Counted from the first letter of the stretch, positions 38,516-46,811 are shown. The stretch is DNA of 64,000 nt from Paenibacillus taichungensis (GCF_013359905.1 NZ_JABMCC010000112.1:1-64000), one strand, 5' to 3'. The notes: a model not told the origin generated them from the sequence alone. Translations and numbers: made by a program.

Positions 38516-38557
38516 TCTTCTGCCTCCCTTTGCTTCGGTATATCGACCGAAACATTT

Positions 38558-39382
38558 TTATTTCATTTGAAAACCGCTCGCCAGCACGTCCGCGCTCACC
38601 AGCCGCTGGGCTGCCACCAGCAGAATAATAGTCGGCAGCGTCAGGATGATCGAGAATACGGCTCCCGCGCTGCTCGGAAAGTCGGAAATAATGGAGTACA
38701 TGACGATTGGCATTGTTTTGTAATCGGGAATACCGACCAGGAACGTGCCCTGTGCTTCGTCTAGTGAATTGAGGAACGTGAAGATCGAAGCGACCATGAT
38801 GCCGGGCATCGCCATTGGCAGGGTGATGCTGCGGAACACTTTGAACGGGTTTGCCCCAACGTCCCGCGCCGATTCTTCCTGCGCCCGGTGCACGTTGCGA
38901 AAGGCGGAGGTCGGAATCCAGGTCATGAACATCAACACATTGATCATATGGATCAGCACAACGCCGAGCAGCGTATTCATCAGTCCAATCCGGTAGAAAA
39001 GAACTGCGATGGAAACATACAACCCCATTTTCGGAAAAGCGTGCGTCAGCAGGAACGAGAACAGGAACATCCGCTTCAGCGGAAACTGGAGTCTTGCGAA
39101 GGCATACGCTGCTGGGATGCAGACGACGATGGACAGCAGGGTCACCAGAGTAGCAATAAGGAACGACAGTGAGATCGACGAGACAATATCGTCCTTTGCC
39201 AGTACGAACTCCCACCATTTGAAGCCCCATACCTGGGGCAGAATATCCGGATAATTCCACTTTTCACTAAAGGCAAGCACTAGCAGGTTGACCAGCGGAC
39301 CTGCGAAAAAAATGGCGAACACGGTCAGCAACACAAATTCGATTATTCTTCTCGGACCTACGTGTTTCCAGTACCAAGACAT
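38558..39382 (-). CDS. ABC transporter permease (PotC-like)
   Basis: A 274-residue six-helix permease (EFVLLTVFAIFFAGPLVNLL; EAA-like loop ESARDVGANPFKVFRSITLP followed by MAMPGI). It partners the PotB-like permease encoded after the binding protein. Its start overlaps the end of the lacI-type gene by 25 bases. A long frame on the same strand in another phase is a by-product of high GC. Confidence 0.9.
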   Translation of the reverse strand: MSWYWKHVGPRRIIEFVLLTVFAIFFAGPLVNLLVLAFSEKWNYPDILPQVWGFKWWEFVLAKDDIVSSISLSFLIATLVTLLSIVVCIPAAYAFARLQFPLKRMFLFSFLLTHAFPKMGLYVSIAVLFYRIGLMNTLLGVVLIHMINVLMFMTWIPTSAFRNVHRAQEESARDVGANPFKVFRSITLPMAMPGIMVASIFTFLNSLDEAQGTFLVGIPDYKTMPIVMYSIISDFPSSAGAVFSIILTLPTIILLVAAQRLVSADVLASGFQMK

Positions 39383-40422
39383 GTTCCGTCCTCCCTTCCA
39401 TTCGTCGATTGACGAACAATCACTTCGCTTTCGTATTCAATCAGGCGCGGTACGCTCCCCTCGCCGCTAATCAGGCGATCCAGAATCGATACCGCGTCTC
39501 GGCCAATACCAGATGCATCCACGCTGACGGTAGTCAGCGATGGGTGGTACATGCCGGCCACTTCGGTATTGTCGTAGCCCATAACGGATACTTCCTCCGG
39601 AACGCGGACTCCGCGCTCCATCAGCACCTTCATCGCACCCAGTGCAAGCATGTCATTTGTACTGAACAGAGCGCTGTATCGTCCCTCCCGGAACGCCACA
39701 TAATGCTCCTCCATCAACTTCCGACCGGAGTCGAAGCTCGATTCCGATGACTCGACAACGGTAAATCCGTCCTGTTCAGAACTAACGCCGAGGGATTCCA
39801 GCCGTTTTCGGAAGCCCTTCAATCGCAGCGAGTGGCTCCGATGTTCGCCCGGTCCGGCGATGATAAAGAATTTGCGGTGTCCACAGTCATATAAGTGCTG
39901 TGCCGCCCGTTCTCCACCGGCTTCATCGTTGCTCACGAGATGCACGACGTCCGGATCTTCCGTCGATCCATTCACCATCAGATAAGGGATATTGAAGTTT
40001 TTGACGTAATCGATGACGTTCTTCTGCAGCCGACTGACCAGGATGAGTCCATCCACCCGCTGTTCCAGCATATAATCGGTGGAGCGCAGCGACATTTCCC
40101 TATCGGTCTTCAGAAAAATTGAGTAGCCCATCTCTTCAGCGGACATCAGTATCTCGTCAATGATTCTGCCATACAGCGTGTGAGACACGATCGGAAGCCG
40201 GTCACGGAAAACGATGACTCCGATGTTGTACGTGCGCTTGGCAACCATCGCCCGGGCGACGGCGCTCGGCTTGTAGCGAAGCTGCTCTACCGCCTTGAGA
40301 ACGCGATCCCGAACTTCAGGACTTGCATATCCATTCCCGGAGATAACCCGAGAAGCAGTCGATTTCGATACACCAGCCAGTTGGGCCAGCTCCCGCAAAC
40401 TATGATTCAGCTTATTGTCCAA
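39358..40422 (-). CDS. LacI-family transcriptional regulator
   Basis: A 354-residue repressor-type regulator: N-terminal LacI helix-turn-helix (LRELAQLAGVSKSTASRVIS, then hinge RYKPSAVARAM) and a periplasmic-binding-like effector domain (IGVIVFRDRLPIVSHTLYGR, MGYDNTEVAGMYHPSLTTV). The TTG start has AAGGAG 8 bases upstream. It overlaps both neighbours, so it is embedded in the operon it probably controls; a LacI-type palindrome lies in front of the first gene at 42760-42779. Confidence 0.92.
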   Translation of the reverse strand: MDNKLNHSLRELAQLAGVSKSTASRVISGNGYASPEVRDRVLKAVEQLRYKPSAVARAMVAKRTYNIGVIVFRDRLPIVSHTLYGRIIDEILMSAEEMGYSIFLKTDREMSLRSTDYMLEQRVDGLILVSRLQKNVIDYVKNFNIPYLMVNGSTEDPDVVHLVSNDEAGGERAAQHLYDCGHRKFFIIAGPGEHRSHSLRLKGFRKRLESLGVSSEQDGFTVVESSESSFDSGRKLMEEHYVAFREGRYSALFSTNDMLALGAMKVLMERGVRVPEEVSVMGYDNTEVAGMYHPSLTTVSVDASGIGRDAVSILDRLISGEGSVPRLIEYESEVIVRQSTNGREDGTCLGTGNT

Positions 40423-41159
40423 TCCCTATTCTCCTTTGCAAAATCCGTCTCTTCCCGGACGGCAATCAGCTTCGCCGGATCACGGGTTGTTATCGAGTCG
40501 ACGCCCAACTGTGCAAGTCGCCGCATATCGTCCGCCTCCGAAACCGTCCAGACGTAGATAGCCAGATCGCTCCGCTGCACAGCTTCCATAAGTTCTGGTT
40601 GAACGACCTGATACGGCATGTTAATCCCAAAGCAGCCGGCTTCGCGAGCATTTTCACACGCCTGCAACACTGCCTCGCCGTAACTCAGACTCCCGAAGCT
40701 TTGCTTGTTCACATTAAGAAGCCTGCGTATGCTTGGAGCGTAACGACTTGCTTTAACCGCTGACCCGTAATCGCAGCCACTGAGAAACACCCTCTCCGCC
40801 ATACCCATCCGATTCACCAGAGTGGAGACCGGCTCCAGAGCGCTATCTGTTTTGATATCAAGATTCATCATTTTGCCGGCTGCGCGTATCTGCTCAAGCA
40901 CATCCTGAAGCGTCGTAATTGGCGCTAGTCTAGCGGTATTCAACTCCTTCAGTGTCATTTCTGCAAGACTGCCGCAGCTTCCATCTGCCAAAGTGATGTC
41001 GTCATCGTGGGCGAGCACCGGCACGCCGTCCTGAGTCGAACGGATATCGTCTTCGTAAATATCTACGCCAAGTGTTAGGGCTGCCTGAAGTGACTCGAAA
41101 GAATGATCGGGATGGCCCATGCAGCCAGTATGGGCCGTGATCAGCGGGAATTTGTTCAT
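40407..41159 (-). CDS. Atypical glycerophosphodiester phosphodiesterase family protein
   Basis: A 250-residue GDPD-fold protein. Position H10 of the catalytic His-Arg pair is followed by Thr (AHTG instead of AHRG), and the PENT motif is PDHS. The later acidic pair (E36, D38 in IYEDDIR), H51 (VLAHDDDI) and NLDIK are present. It may therefore act on a different diester or be catalytically weaker than the canonical GDPD at 34 kb. The ATG at 41159 is chosen because GGAGG lies 9 bases upstream and it overlaps the upstream stop by 4 bases. Confidence 0.82.
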   Translation of the reverse strand: MNKFPLITAHTGCMGHPDHSFESLQAALTLGVDIYEDDIRSTQDGVPVLAHDDDITLADGSCGSLAEMTLKELNTARLAPITTLQDVLEQIRAAGKMMNLDIKTDSALEPVSTLVNRMGMAERVFLSGCDYGSAVKASRYAPSIRRLLNVNKQSFGSLSYGEAVLQACENAREAGCFGINMPYQVVQPELMEAVQRSDLAIYVWTVSEADDMRRLAQLGVDSITTRDPAKLIAVREETDFAKENRDWTIS

Positions 41160-42232
41160 CGCGGGTATCCTCCTTCTTCGAAATAGATCGCGTTGGTAAA
41201 GGCGATCAGTACATGGACGCCTCGTACAGTTCCCCACAGCTCGGCGCGAATCCACCTGCGGGGGACATCTGAAGTGGATTCCTTCAGTTGGGCTTCAAAT
41301 TGCATCATCTGTTCGTCCGACGAAGACGGAACTTCAAGATTAAACTCCTCGCCCAGATTGGAACACAACTTCAATCTGTAAACCTGCTTAGGTAGCGACC
41401 ACAGTCCGGCACGGGCCGAGAAGTCCAGCATCAAGTTCGCCCGGATCGGCTCCTCTGCAGCTTCCCTTCTCTCGACTACCGTTGGAACGGTAGAGCCAAT
41501 TGCATAGAATGCACCTCCAGCTTCCAGCGTCAGGGTCAGCAGAGGACCTATCGTTACGGACGCACGCCCTTCCCGCAGCGCTTGGATAAGCGTTTCTTCA
41601 TGGAGCCAAAGAGCTGTCGAGTCCCCGTTCCCCGTCACTGCGTCGTCCTCGATGCCGAGGTAAGTAACAGAGATCGGATCGTCTGTCTCGCCCTGCGCAT
41701 GCCAGTCCCTGCCTGAAGTGGCTGCAATCCGATATCCTTCATTCAGCTTGTGAGTCCACAGATCAAAAGCACGCCGATTGTTCGTCTGAATGGAAGGGAA
41801 CGTGCCGGACCAGACTTCGATGTAATCTACAGCGGACCAGTTCCCAATCTCGTATTCCCAGAAGCAACCGGTACAGGCCGGACTGCCGATTCGGAAGGGA
41901 TGAGCAAGCCCAGCGATTCCACCGAGGCGATGCACATTCTGTATTCCCTCATCGATTCCATCCCGATTCGCTTGACGCCAGTCGGCAAAAGCGCTCAGTC
42001 CTATTGTCACCATATGGCCGTAAAAAGTTGTCCACTCCATACCGGGGATGATTCGTAGTCCGTACCTCTGCTCGATTTCCGCTTTGCCGCTCAAGCCGGA
42101 CATCGTGTTGTGATCGGTCAGTGCGATGGCATCGAAGCCCAGATTGGCTGCTCCCGCTGCCAGTTCTCCCAGTGTCTGACTGCCATCGCTGTGCAGCGTA
42201 TGTGTATGTAGTTCACAGGCGAACCACTTCAT
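41156..42232 (-). CDS. CehA/McbA-type PHP-domain metallohydrolase
   Basis: A 358-residue PHP-superfamily hydrolase. Metal-binding motifs are visible: HTHTLHSDG (H9, H11), ALTDHNTMSG, IPGMEWTT, GLAHPFRIG and ATSGRDWH. Family members hydrolyse phosphate esters or amides; CehA/McbA enzymes degrade carbaryl. The ATG at 42232 is chosen because GAGGAGGACTCGAT precedes it and it forms an ATGA overlap with the upstream gene; the longer frame upstream has no ribosome site. It usually carries an N-terminal beta-sandwich, which here is a separate gene immediately upstream. Confidence 0.85.
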   Translation of the reverse strand: MKWFACELHTHTLHSDGSQTLGELAAGAANLGFDAIALTDHNTMSGLSGKAEIEQRYGLRIIPGMEWTTFYGHMVTIGLSAFADWRQANRDGIDEGIQNVHRLGGIAGLAHPFRIGSPACTGCFWEYEIGNWSAVDYIEVWSGTFPSIQTNNRRAFDLWTHKLNEGYRIAATSGRDWHAQGETDDPISVTYLGIEDDAVTGNGDSTALWLHEETLIQALREGRASVTIGPLLTLTLEAGGAFYAIGSTVPTVVERREAAEEPIRANLMLDFSARAGLWSLPKQVYRLKLCSNLGEEFNLEVPSSSDEQMMQFEAQLKESTSDVPRRWIRAELWGTVRGVHVLIAFTNAIYFEEGGYPR

Positions 42233-42696
42233 ATCGAGTCCTCCTCTGTCGTCCAGACTTCCAGCCGATAAGCGCATGTATCCGTCACGATACAATGCAG
42301 GCTTAATGTGACGCTCCAGGGCCCCGGAACCAGCTCGCCCGCCATAAGGCCGGGAGAAGCTTCTCGATCCGATACGTATAGATCCTGCACCTCGTCTTGG
42401 CGGTGGCACGCCCCTCGGTATCCCCGCGCATCGTCCAGCGAGAGTGTGATCAGATTTTTCAGGGGGAGATGCTGGTCAGCATTGGCAATTGCGTATTCCC
42501 GATTTTCCGGCAAAATGTATAGATCGTAGCTGTCCTTGAGCAGCCGTAGCGCCTTCTCCCGATTCTCGAGCGTCTTCGGCGTATATTGTAAACGCAGGTT
42601 CAGCTTCACGCAGCCCTCATCCAATTCAAAAGGAATGCGGATATGTGTTTTGGAATCCTCCGGAGATGCGTATCCTTGTAGATCCAGCAGCTTCAT
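42229..42696 (-). CDS. Beta-sandwich protein, detached N-terminal domain of the PHP hydrolase (inferred)
   Basis: A 155-residue protein without a named family that I can assign. Its layout (HIRIPFELDEGCVKLNLRLQ, LITLSLDDARGYRG, GELVPGPWSVTLSLHCIVTD, YRLEVWTTEE) matches the beta-sandwich commonly found in front of the PHP domain in CehA/McbA-type proteins. It is the first gene of the operon and overlaps the PHP gene by 4 bases, so the two products are made together and probably form a complex. Confidence 0.7.
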   Translation of the reverse strand: MKLLDLQGYASPEDSKTHIRIPFELDEGCVKLNLRLQYTPKTLENREKALRLLKDSYDLYILPENREYAIANADQHLPLKNLITLSLDDARGYRGACHRQDEVQDLYVSDREASPGLMAGELVPGPWSVTLSLHCIVTDTCAYRLEVWTTEEDSI

Positions 42697-42759
42697 TGCG
42701 CCGCACCACCTTTCATTAATCCGTTATCTTCATGACTTACGTTATGAACGTTTTGCTTA

Positions 42760-42779
42760 ATGTGGGACCGTTCCCACAT
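42760..42779. promoter_or_regulatory. LacI-type operator
   Basis: ATGTGGGA-CCGT-TCCCACAT, a perfect 8-4-8 palindrome centred on CG, typical of LacI-family operators. It lies 64 bases upstream of the first gene of the operon that encodes a LacI regulator. Confidence 0.7.
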
Positions 42780-42825
42780 CTAATACTTATGTTACGCGGA
42801 AAAAATCAGATCCGTATCTGCATCG

Positions 42826-42842
42826 TGTTAATATTCTGTAAA
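42826..42842 (-). promoter_or_regulatory. Candidate PhoP box upstream of the second organophosphate operon
   Basis: On the minus strand TTTACA-GAATA-TTAACA, two PhoP-like hexamers 11 bases apart, 130 bases upstream of the first gene and just after the preceding terminator. The pattern and spacing repeat those seen in front of glpP. Confidence 0.5.
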
Positions 42843-42846
42843 TGCA

Positions 42847-42886
42847 AAAAAGACCGAGCTTCTATTAAAAGAAGACCGGTCTTTTT
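42847..42886 (-). terminator. Intrinsic terminator of the N-methyl amino-acid oxidase gene
   Basis: 10-bp stem AAAAAGACCG / CGGTCTTTTT with inner pairing TTCT/AGAA. T-runs lie on both sides, so it may work in both directions. Confidence 0.8.
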
Positions 42887-42958
42887 ATCTTTTTATCGCT
42901 AGATTGTTTTCGGACTGCATGCGAGTGGCAGCACATAAATTTTCTCTTGAATGGATTC

Positions 42959-44086
42959 TTAAAATCGATTAATTGAAAATGGAGAAATATTATGTTCCGT
43001 TTTCCCTGATATAATCAAATCACTTAAAATCTGTCCAACTACACTACTGAATTTAAAGCCATGTCCTGAGAAACCTGATGCAATGGCAACGTTAGGATAG
43101 TTAGGATGTGTATCGATAATGAAATCTTCGTCAGGAGTCATTGTATACATACACGTTTTACCGAACTTCAATTCTTGTGCAAAGGGCATATAGTGTTGTA
43201 AAAATTGTTTTAAATCTGTCGTGTCTTCCTCTAGTTCACCAAATCCCAGGATGGCTTCATCTGGATCGATTGTATCTCCTCCATCATGTCGGCCTAATTT
43301 TAATCCGGAACCATCGATGCTTGGGAAACCATAATAATGCCCGTGAGATGTTTCAAACGAAAAGGCTGGAAACTCCTTATGATCATATAAATCATCTTTA
43401 GTATCAAACCAGGCAAATGTTTTTCTAATAGGATTAAGAGGAAGATTTAGATCCAACATGGAAAGGAGACTTCCTGACCAGGCCCCTGCTGAAACTACTA
43501 ACGCATTAGCACTAAAAGTATGATCTTCGGTCTTGATGGTAACTCTTTTATCATCATGAACCATGATTTCTATTACTTTACTATTGGTTATGATGGTAGC
43601 TCCGTTTTGCTCTGCGAGTTCTCGATATGCTTCAATGCATTCCTCACATTTCAGCACTCCAGAGGTTGGTTCGTAGCAACCAATGTAATTGTTCGGTAAA
43701 TTGATGCCAGGCCAGCGCTTATTTACTTCAATGGAATCTAAAATCTCCAGTGGCAATGAATAGGTTTTTGAGCTTGAAATAATATTTTGGATAAAATCTG
43801 TTTTCTCATAACCCACGTTTATAACCCCGGTAGGGAGAAATAATTGTTTTCCCGACACTTTCTCTAAGTCATTCCATAATTCTTGAGCCTTGAGCGCTAA
43901 CGGAACATAATTTTCACCTTCACCATACGCATGTCGAATAATTCTTGTCTCTCCGTGATGACTGCCTTTGTTATGGGGCGGGTTAAAGGAATCGATTAAT
44001 ACTGTACTCTTCCCACTCTTGGATAAAAAATAACCCGCCGCCATCCCCATTGATCCTGCTCCTATTACAATTACGTCATAATGCAT
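42959..44086 (-). CDS. solA: N-methyl-L-tryptophan oxidase / monomeric sarcosine oxidase family
   Basis: A 375-residue flavoenzyme. The N-terminal Rossmann motif (VIVIGAGSMGMAAGYFLSKS), the SHHGETRIIRHAYGEG segment and Cys312 (GKTCMYTMTPDEDFIIDTHP), which covalently binds FAD in the MSOX/MTOX group, are all present. It should oxidise an N-methyl amino acid to the free amine with release of formaldehyde and peroxide; the exact substrate is not determined by sequence. It is a single-gene unit. Confidence 0.9.
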   Translation of the reverse strand: MHYDVIVIGAGSMGMAAGYFLSKSGKSTVLIDSFNPPHNKGSHHGETRIIRHAYGEGENYVPLALKAQELWNDLEKVSGKQLFLPTGVINVGYEKTDFIQNIISSSKTYSLPLEILDSIEVNKRWPGINLPNNYIGCYEPTSGVLKCEECIEAYRELAEQNGATIITNSKVIEIMVHDDKRVTIKTEDHTFSANALVVSAGAWSGSLLSMLDLNLPLNPIRKTFAWFDTKDDLYDHKEFPAFSFETSHGHYYGFPSIDGSGLKLGRHDGGDTIDPDEAILGFGELEEDTTDLKQFLQHYMPFAQELKFGKTCMYTMTPDEDFIIDTHPNYPNVAIASGFSGHGFKFSSVVGQILSDLIISGKTEHNISPFSINRF

Positions 44087-44215
44087 TGCAAGTTGCCTCC
44101 TTGTAAGAAATCCCCATGTAACTTAAGTATTAAGTATGGCTAGTATTCTTCTATATTACTAATGATATTAACACTTAACAATTGCGCTATCCTGGACATG
44201 ATACCCAAGTCATAA

Positions 44216-44243
44216 TAAAAAAACCGCATAACAACGCGGTTTT
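44216..44243 (-). terminator. Intrinsic terminator of the TetR/methionine aminopeptidase unit
   Basis: 8-bp stem AAAACCGC / GCGGTTTT with an 8-base loop, then TTTTATTATG on the minus strand. Confidence 0.85.
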
Positions 44244-44264
44244 CTTAGTTTCGTAAATTTACTA

Positions 44265-45011
44265 TTACTGAGCCGTTAAAATCAGCGGTCCATTCGACGT
44301 GATTGCGATCGTATGCTCATATTGTGCCGACAACTTGCCGTCGGCCGTTCTCGCCGTCCACTGATCGTCGTCGATCGTGATACGGAACGTTCCTTCGTTG
44401 ATCATCGGTTCAATCGTAAACACCATGCCTTCTTTTAATCGAATGCCTTTGCCGGCTACGCCGATATGCTCATAGGTCGGTTCCTCATGCAGGCTCCGCC
44501 CGATCCCGTGTGCCAACAGATCACGTACCACCGAGTACCCATGCGCTTCCGCATGCTTTTGAATCGCCGAGGTTATGTCGCCGAGCCGGCCTCCGGGTAT
44601 AGCCCGAGCAATTCCCAGATCCAAGCATTCCTTTGTCACCTTCATTAATTTTTGCACTTCCGGCCGAATATTGCCTACCGCATAGCTCACACACGAATCG
44701 CCGAACCATCCCCCGTATTCCACGACGATGTCGAGTTTTAGCAAGTCTCCGTCCATGATTACCCGTTTCGAAGGAATGCCGTGGGCCACCACATCGTTGA
44801 TCGAAATGCAAGTTTCGGCGGGGAAACCATTATAGCCTTTCGTAAACTGCTTGCCACCCAGCTTAGTGATGTGCCTGGCAACAAAATCATTGATTTCTAG
44901 CGTGGTAATGCCGGGCTCGATTAGTTTGGTCACCTCGCGGTAGCAGTCCGCAACGATTTGGCTCGCCGGCTTCATTTCTTCAATTTCCTTAGGTGATTTT
45001 ATAATGATCAT
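44265..45011 (-). CDS. map: Type I methionine aminopeptidase (second copy)
   Basis: A 248-residue methionine aminopeptidase with ligand-bearing motifs LLKLDIVVEYGGWFGDS, LAHGIGRSLHEEP, FTIEPM and AQYEHT, and the substrate His in VAHGIPS. It is clearly divergent from the copy at 26-27 kb. The ATG at 45011 matches the usual family start (MIIIKSPKEIE); AAGGAG is 14 bases upstream, longer than usual, while a GTG five codons earlier abuts that site. It follows a TetR gene closely and is GC-richer than its surroundings. Confidence 0.9.
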   Translation of the reverse strand: MIIIKSPKEIEEMKPASQIVADCYREVTKLIEPGITTLEINDFVARHITKLGGKQFTKGYNGFPAETCISINDVVAHGIPSKRVIMDGDLLKLDIVVEYGGWFGDSCVSYAVGNIRPEVQKLMKVTKECLDLGIARAIPGGRLGDITSAIQKHAEAHGYSVVRDLLAHGIGRSLHEEPTYEHIGVAGKGIRLKEGMVFTIEPMINEGTFRITIDDDQWTARTADGKLSAQYEHTIAITSNGPLILTAQ

Positions 45012-45038
45012 CTTGTGTTTATTCACTCCTTAGGCATC

Positions 45039-45761
45039 CTATAATTTTAAGAACCGGACGATATCCCTTGCCTCTTCGTACAGCTTTTCGCGACGCATCG
45101 ATAGCGAGGCGCAGCCAACCAAGGCAGCCAGCAGCATTTCCGCGCGCTGCAGCCGATAGGGCTGCTCCGCCACATTTCCGCCGGAAGCGGCATCCTCGTC
45201 CGCCGCATGCTCGGTGTCCATAAGCGCAGCAAACGGAGCGAGCACCTCATCCTGAAAAGCAGCCGTGAGCTTGGTCGAGCGTGCTTCAGGTAGCGAGGTA
45301 AAGCCCTCAAGAGCCAGCTTATACAGCAGGTATAGGGCGTGGTCCTCCGCCCAGAGCTGCAGCAACCGCACGCTGGCCGCCGCGACGGGGCCAAGTTCTG
45401 CGGAAGCGGTCGTTTCGTGGCTTCCGCTTTGGAAATCCGCGACAGCTAAGTTCCTAGTATCTACCGCAGAAGCAAAGGCGAGGGGCCTATTCGCTGGCTC
45501 CTCCCCCGAAGTCGAAGTGTGCGGGGCTACTGGTGCTCCCCCGACCCGCTCCAAAGCGTCCCACAGCAGATCATGGAGTAAATCGCCTTTATTGCTGTAA
45601 TAATGGTATACCGTGCCATATCCGAGTCCCGCCTCAATGGCCACATCTCTGATTTCGAGTAAAGACCCTTTATTCAAAAACACATCGGCAGCAGCTTTAC
45701 GGATTTGCGCCAGACGCCGCAGCCGGATCTCTTCGTTTTGTTCTTTCGTGCGTGGAGTCAT
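45039..45761 (-). CDS. TetR/AcrR-family transcriptional regulator
   Basis: A 240-residue regulator: N-terminal TetR helix-turn-helix (RKAAADVFLNKGSLLEIRDV, AGLGYGTVYHYYSNKGDLL) and a large ligand-binding domain with a Ser/Thr/Ala-rich central stretch. It is co-directional with the methionine aminopeptidase gene, 27 bases away, so it may control the pair. The effector is unknown. No upstream palindrome was clear to me. Confidence 0.88.
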   Translation of the reverse strand: MTPRTKEQNEEIRLRRLAQIRKAAADVFLNKGSLLEIRDVAIEAGLGYGTVYHYYSNKGDLLHDLLWDALERVGGAPVAPHTSTSGEEPANRPLAFASAVDTRNLAVADFQSGSHETTASAELGPVAAASVRLLQLWAEDHALYLLYKLALEGFTSLPEARSTKLTAAFQDEVLAPFAALMDTEHAADEDAASGGNVAEQPYRLQRAEMLLAALVGCASLSMRREKLYEEARDIVRFLKL

Positions 45762-45856
45762 CTCGTCGGCTCACCTCTTTTATTTTTGACCTACTCTTAT
45801 GTCAATATAAAACATTAGCTTACAAATAACAAGAATTAGCTGGAGGATTACGGAAA

Positions 45857-45898
45857 AACAGACATACTAAGCGGGTGCCCCGGCTTAATATGTCTGTT
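45857..45898 (-). terminator. Intrinsic terminator, probably of the SDR gene
   Basis: 10-bp stem AACAGACATA / TATGTCTGTT extended by AAGC/GCTT, with TTTTT following on the minus strand. It is about 160 bases after the SDR stop; the 297-base gap between the TetR and SDR genes otherwise shows only the TetR promoter region. Confidence 0.7.
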
Positions 45899-46058
45899 AC
45901 TTAACAAGTATATAGCTTTACCACAACATAATGACAAAGCATTCTAACACTTAGTTCTTGTCCTTCCAAATTAACTCGCGCCATTTCACTCCTTGATTAG
46001 CCGTTGAATGTTACTCTAACCAAAATACATTTGGATACCATTGTTTTGAAGATGTGGA

Positions 46059-46769
46059 TTACCAGGCGTACACACCTTGCTCATTCAAGAATTCGCCGTT
46101 ATGATGTTTGCCATCTGTCGCATAACCCACGATAATCGCAGCAGCTGCCTCTTTTGATTTACCGCCTTCAGCATTTCCGTTAAGGTCTGTTGATGTGAAT
46201 CCAGGCGTTACCGCAAATACTTGAGCCCTGCTGCTTTTAAGTTCATAAGCCATCGAAACAGTCATAGCATTGTTGGCCGTTTTGGATGAGTTATAATCGA
46301 AAGCATTTAAAGCAAATCCAGCATTTTGCATATGATCCAGAGAAGCCATGTCGGTCGATACATTAACGATTGTGCCTTCATTATCTTTGATTAACGGGAA
46401 CAAACGCTGGTTCAGACGAAAGGTTCCAAAAAAGTTGACTTCAAAAGCGTTCCTCAGATTCTCCTCTTTGGTATCCGTAAATGAACCCGAGAAAGCACCC
46501 GGCATACCCGCATTATTGATCAAAAGTGTTAAGTCCGGATAATCCTTAGTAATTGTAGTAGCTGCCCGTTCGATACTTTTCAAGTCACTCATGTCGATTT
46601 GCACAAATTCTATGTCTAACCCCTCGGAAGTTAACTCGGAAACAGCCGCTTCGCCCCGTTCAGCGCTACGTGAACCAAGGAGGACTTTCCAGCCGGCTTG
46701 ACCTAATTGCTTAACAATTTCGAATCCGATACCTTTATTTGCTCCAGTTACAAAAGCGGTCTTCTTCAT
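46059..46769 (-). CDS. Short-chain dehydrogenase/reductase
   Basis: A 236-residue classical SDR: cofactor motif TGANKGIG (8-15), NNAG (85-88), catalytic S138, Y159 and K163 (DYNSSK). The GSRSAERG loop after beta-2, with Arg, suggests NADPH preference. Substrate unknown. It is divergent from a MerR regulator, and the intervening promoter has the over-long spacer characteristic of MerR activation, so it is probably induced by that regulator. Confidence 0.9.
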   Translation of the reverse strand: MKKTAFVTGANKGIGFEIVKQLGQAGWKVLLGSRSAERGEAAVSELTSEGLDIEFVQIDMSDLKSIERAATTITKDYPDLTLLINNAGMPGAFSGSFTDTKEENLRNAFEVNFFGTFRLNQRLFPLIKDNEGTIVNVSTDMASLDHMQNAGFALNAFDYNSSKTANNAMTVSMAYELKSSRAQVFAVTPGFTSTDLNGNAEGGKSKEAAAAIIVGYATDGKHHNGEFLNEQGVYAW

Positions 46770-46811
46770 GTGAATCCTCTTTTCTCTAATTTGATTTCAT
46801 TAACAATGTAT

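Noticed and set aside
38469..39260. A 263-codon open frame on the minus strand in another phase of the PotC-like permease
   Set aside because: It is Arg/Cys/His-rich, matches no fold, and coincides with a permease having clear helices and an EAA loop; high GC keeps the alternative frame open.
41160..41255. N-terminal extension of the atypical GDPD
   Set aside because: Rich in Arg and without a ribosome site, while Met at 41159 has a strong site and an ATGA overlap with the PHP gene.
42233..42409. N-terminal extension of the PHP hydrolase
   Set aside because: No homologous character; the true start has a strong ribosome site and overlaps the upstream stop by 4 bases.
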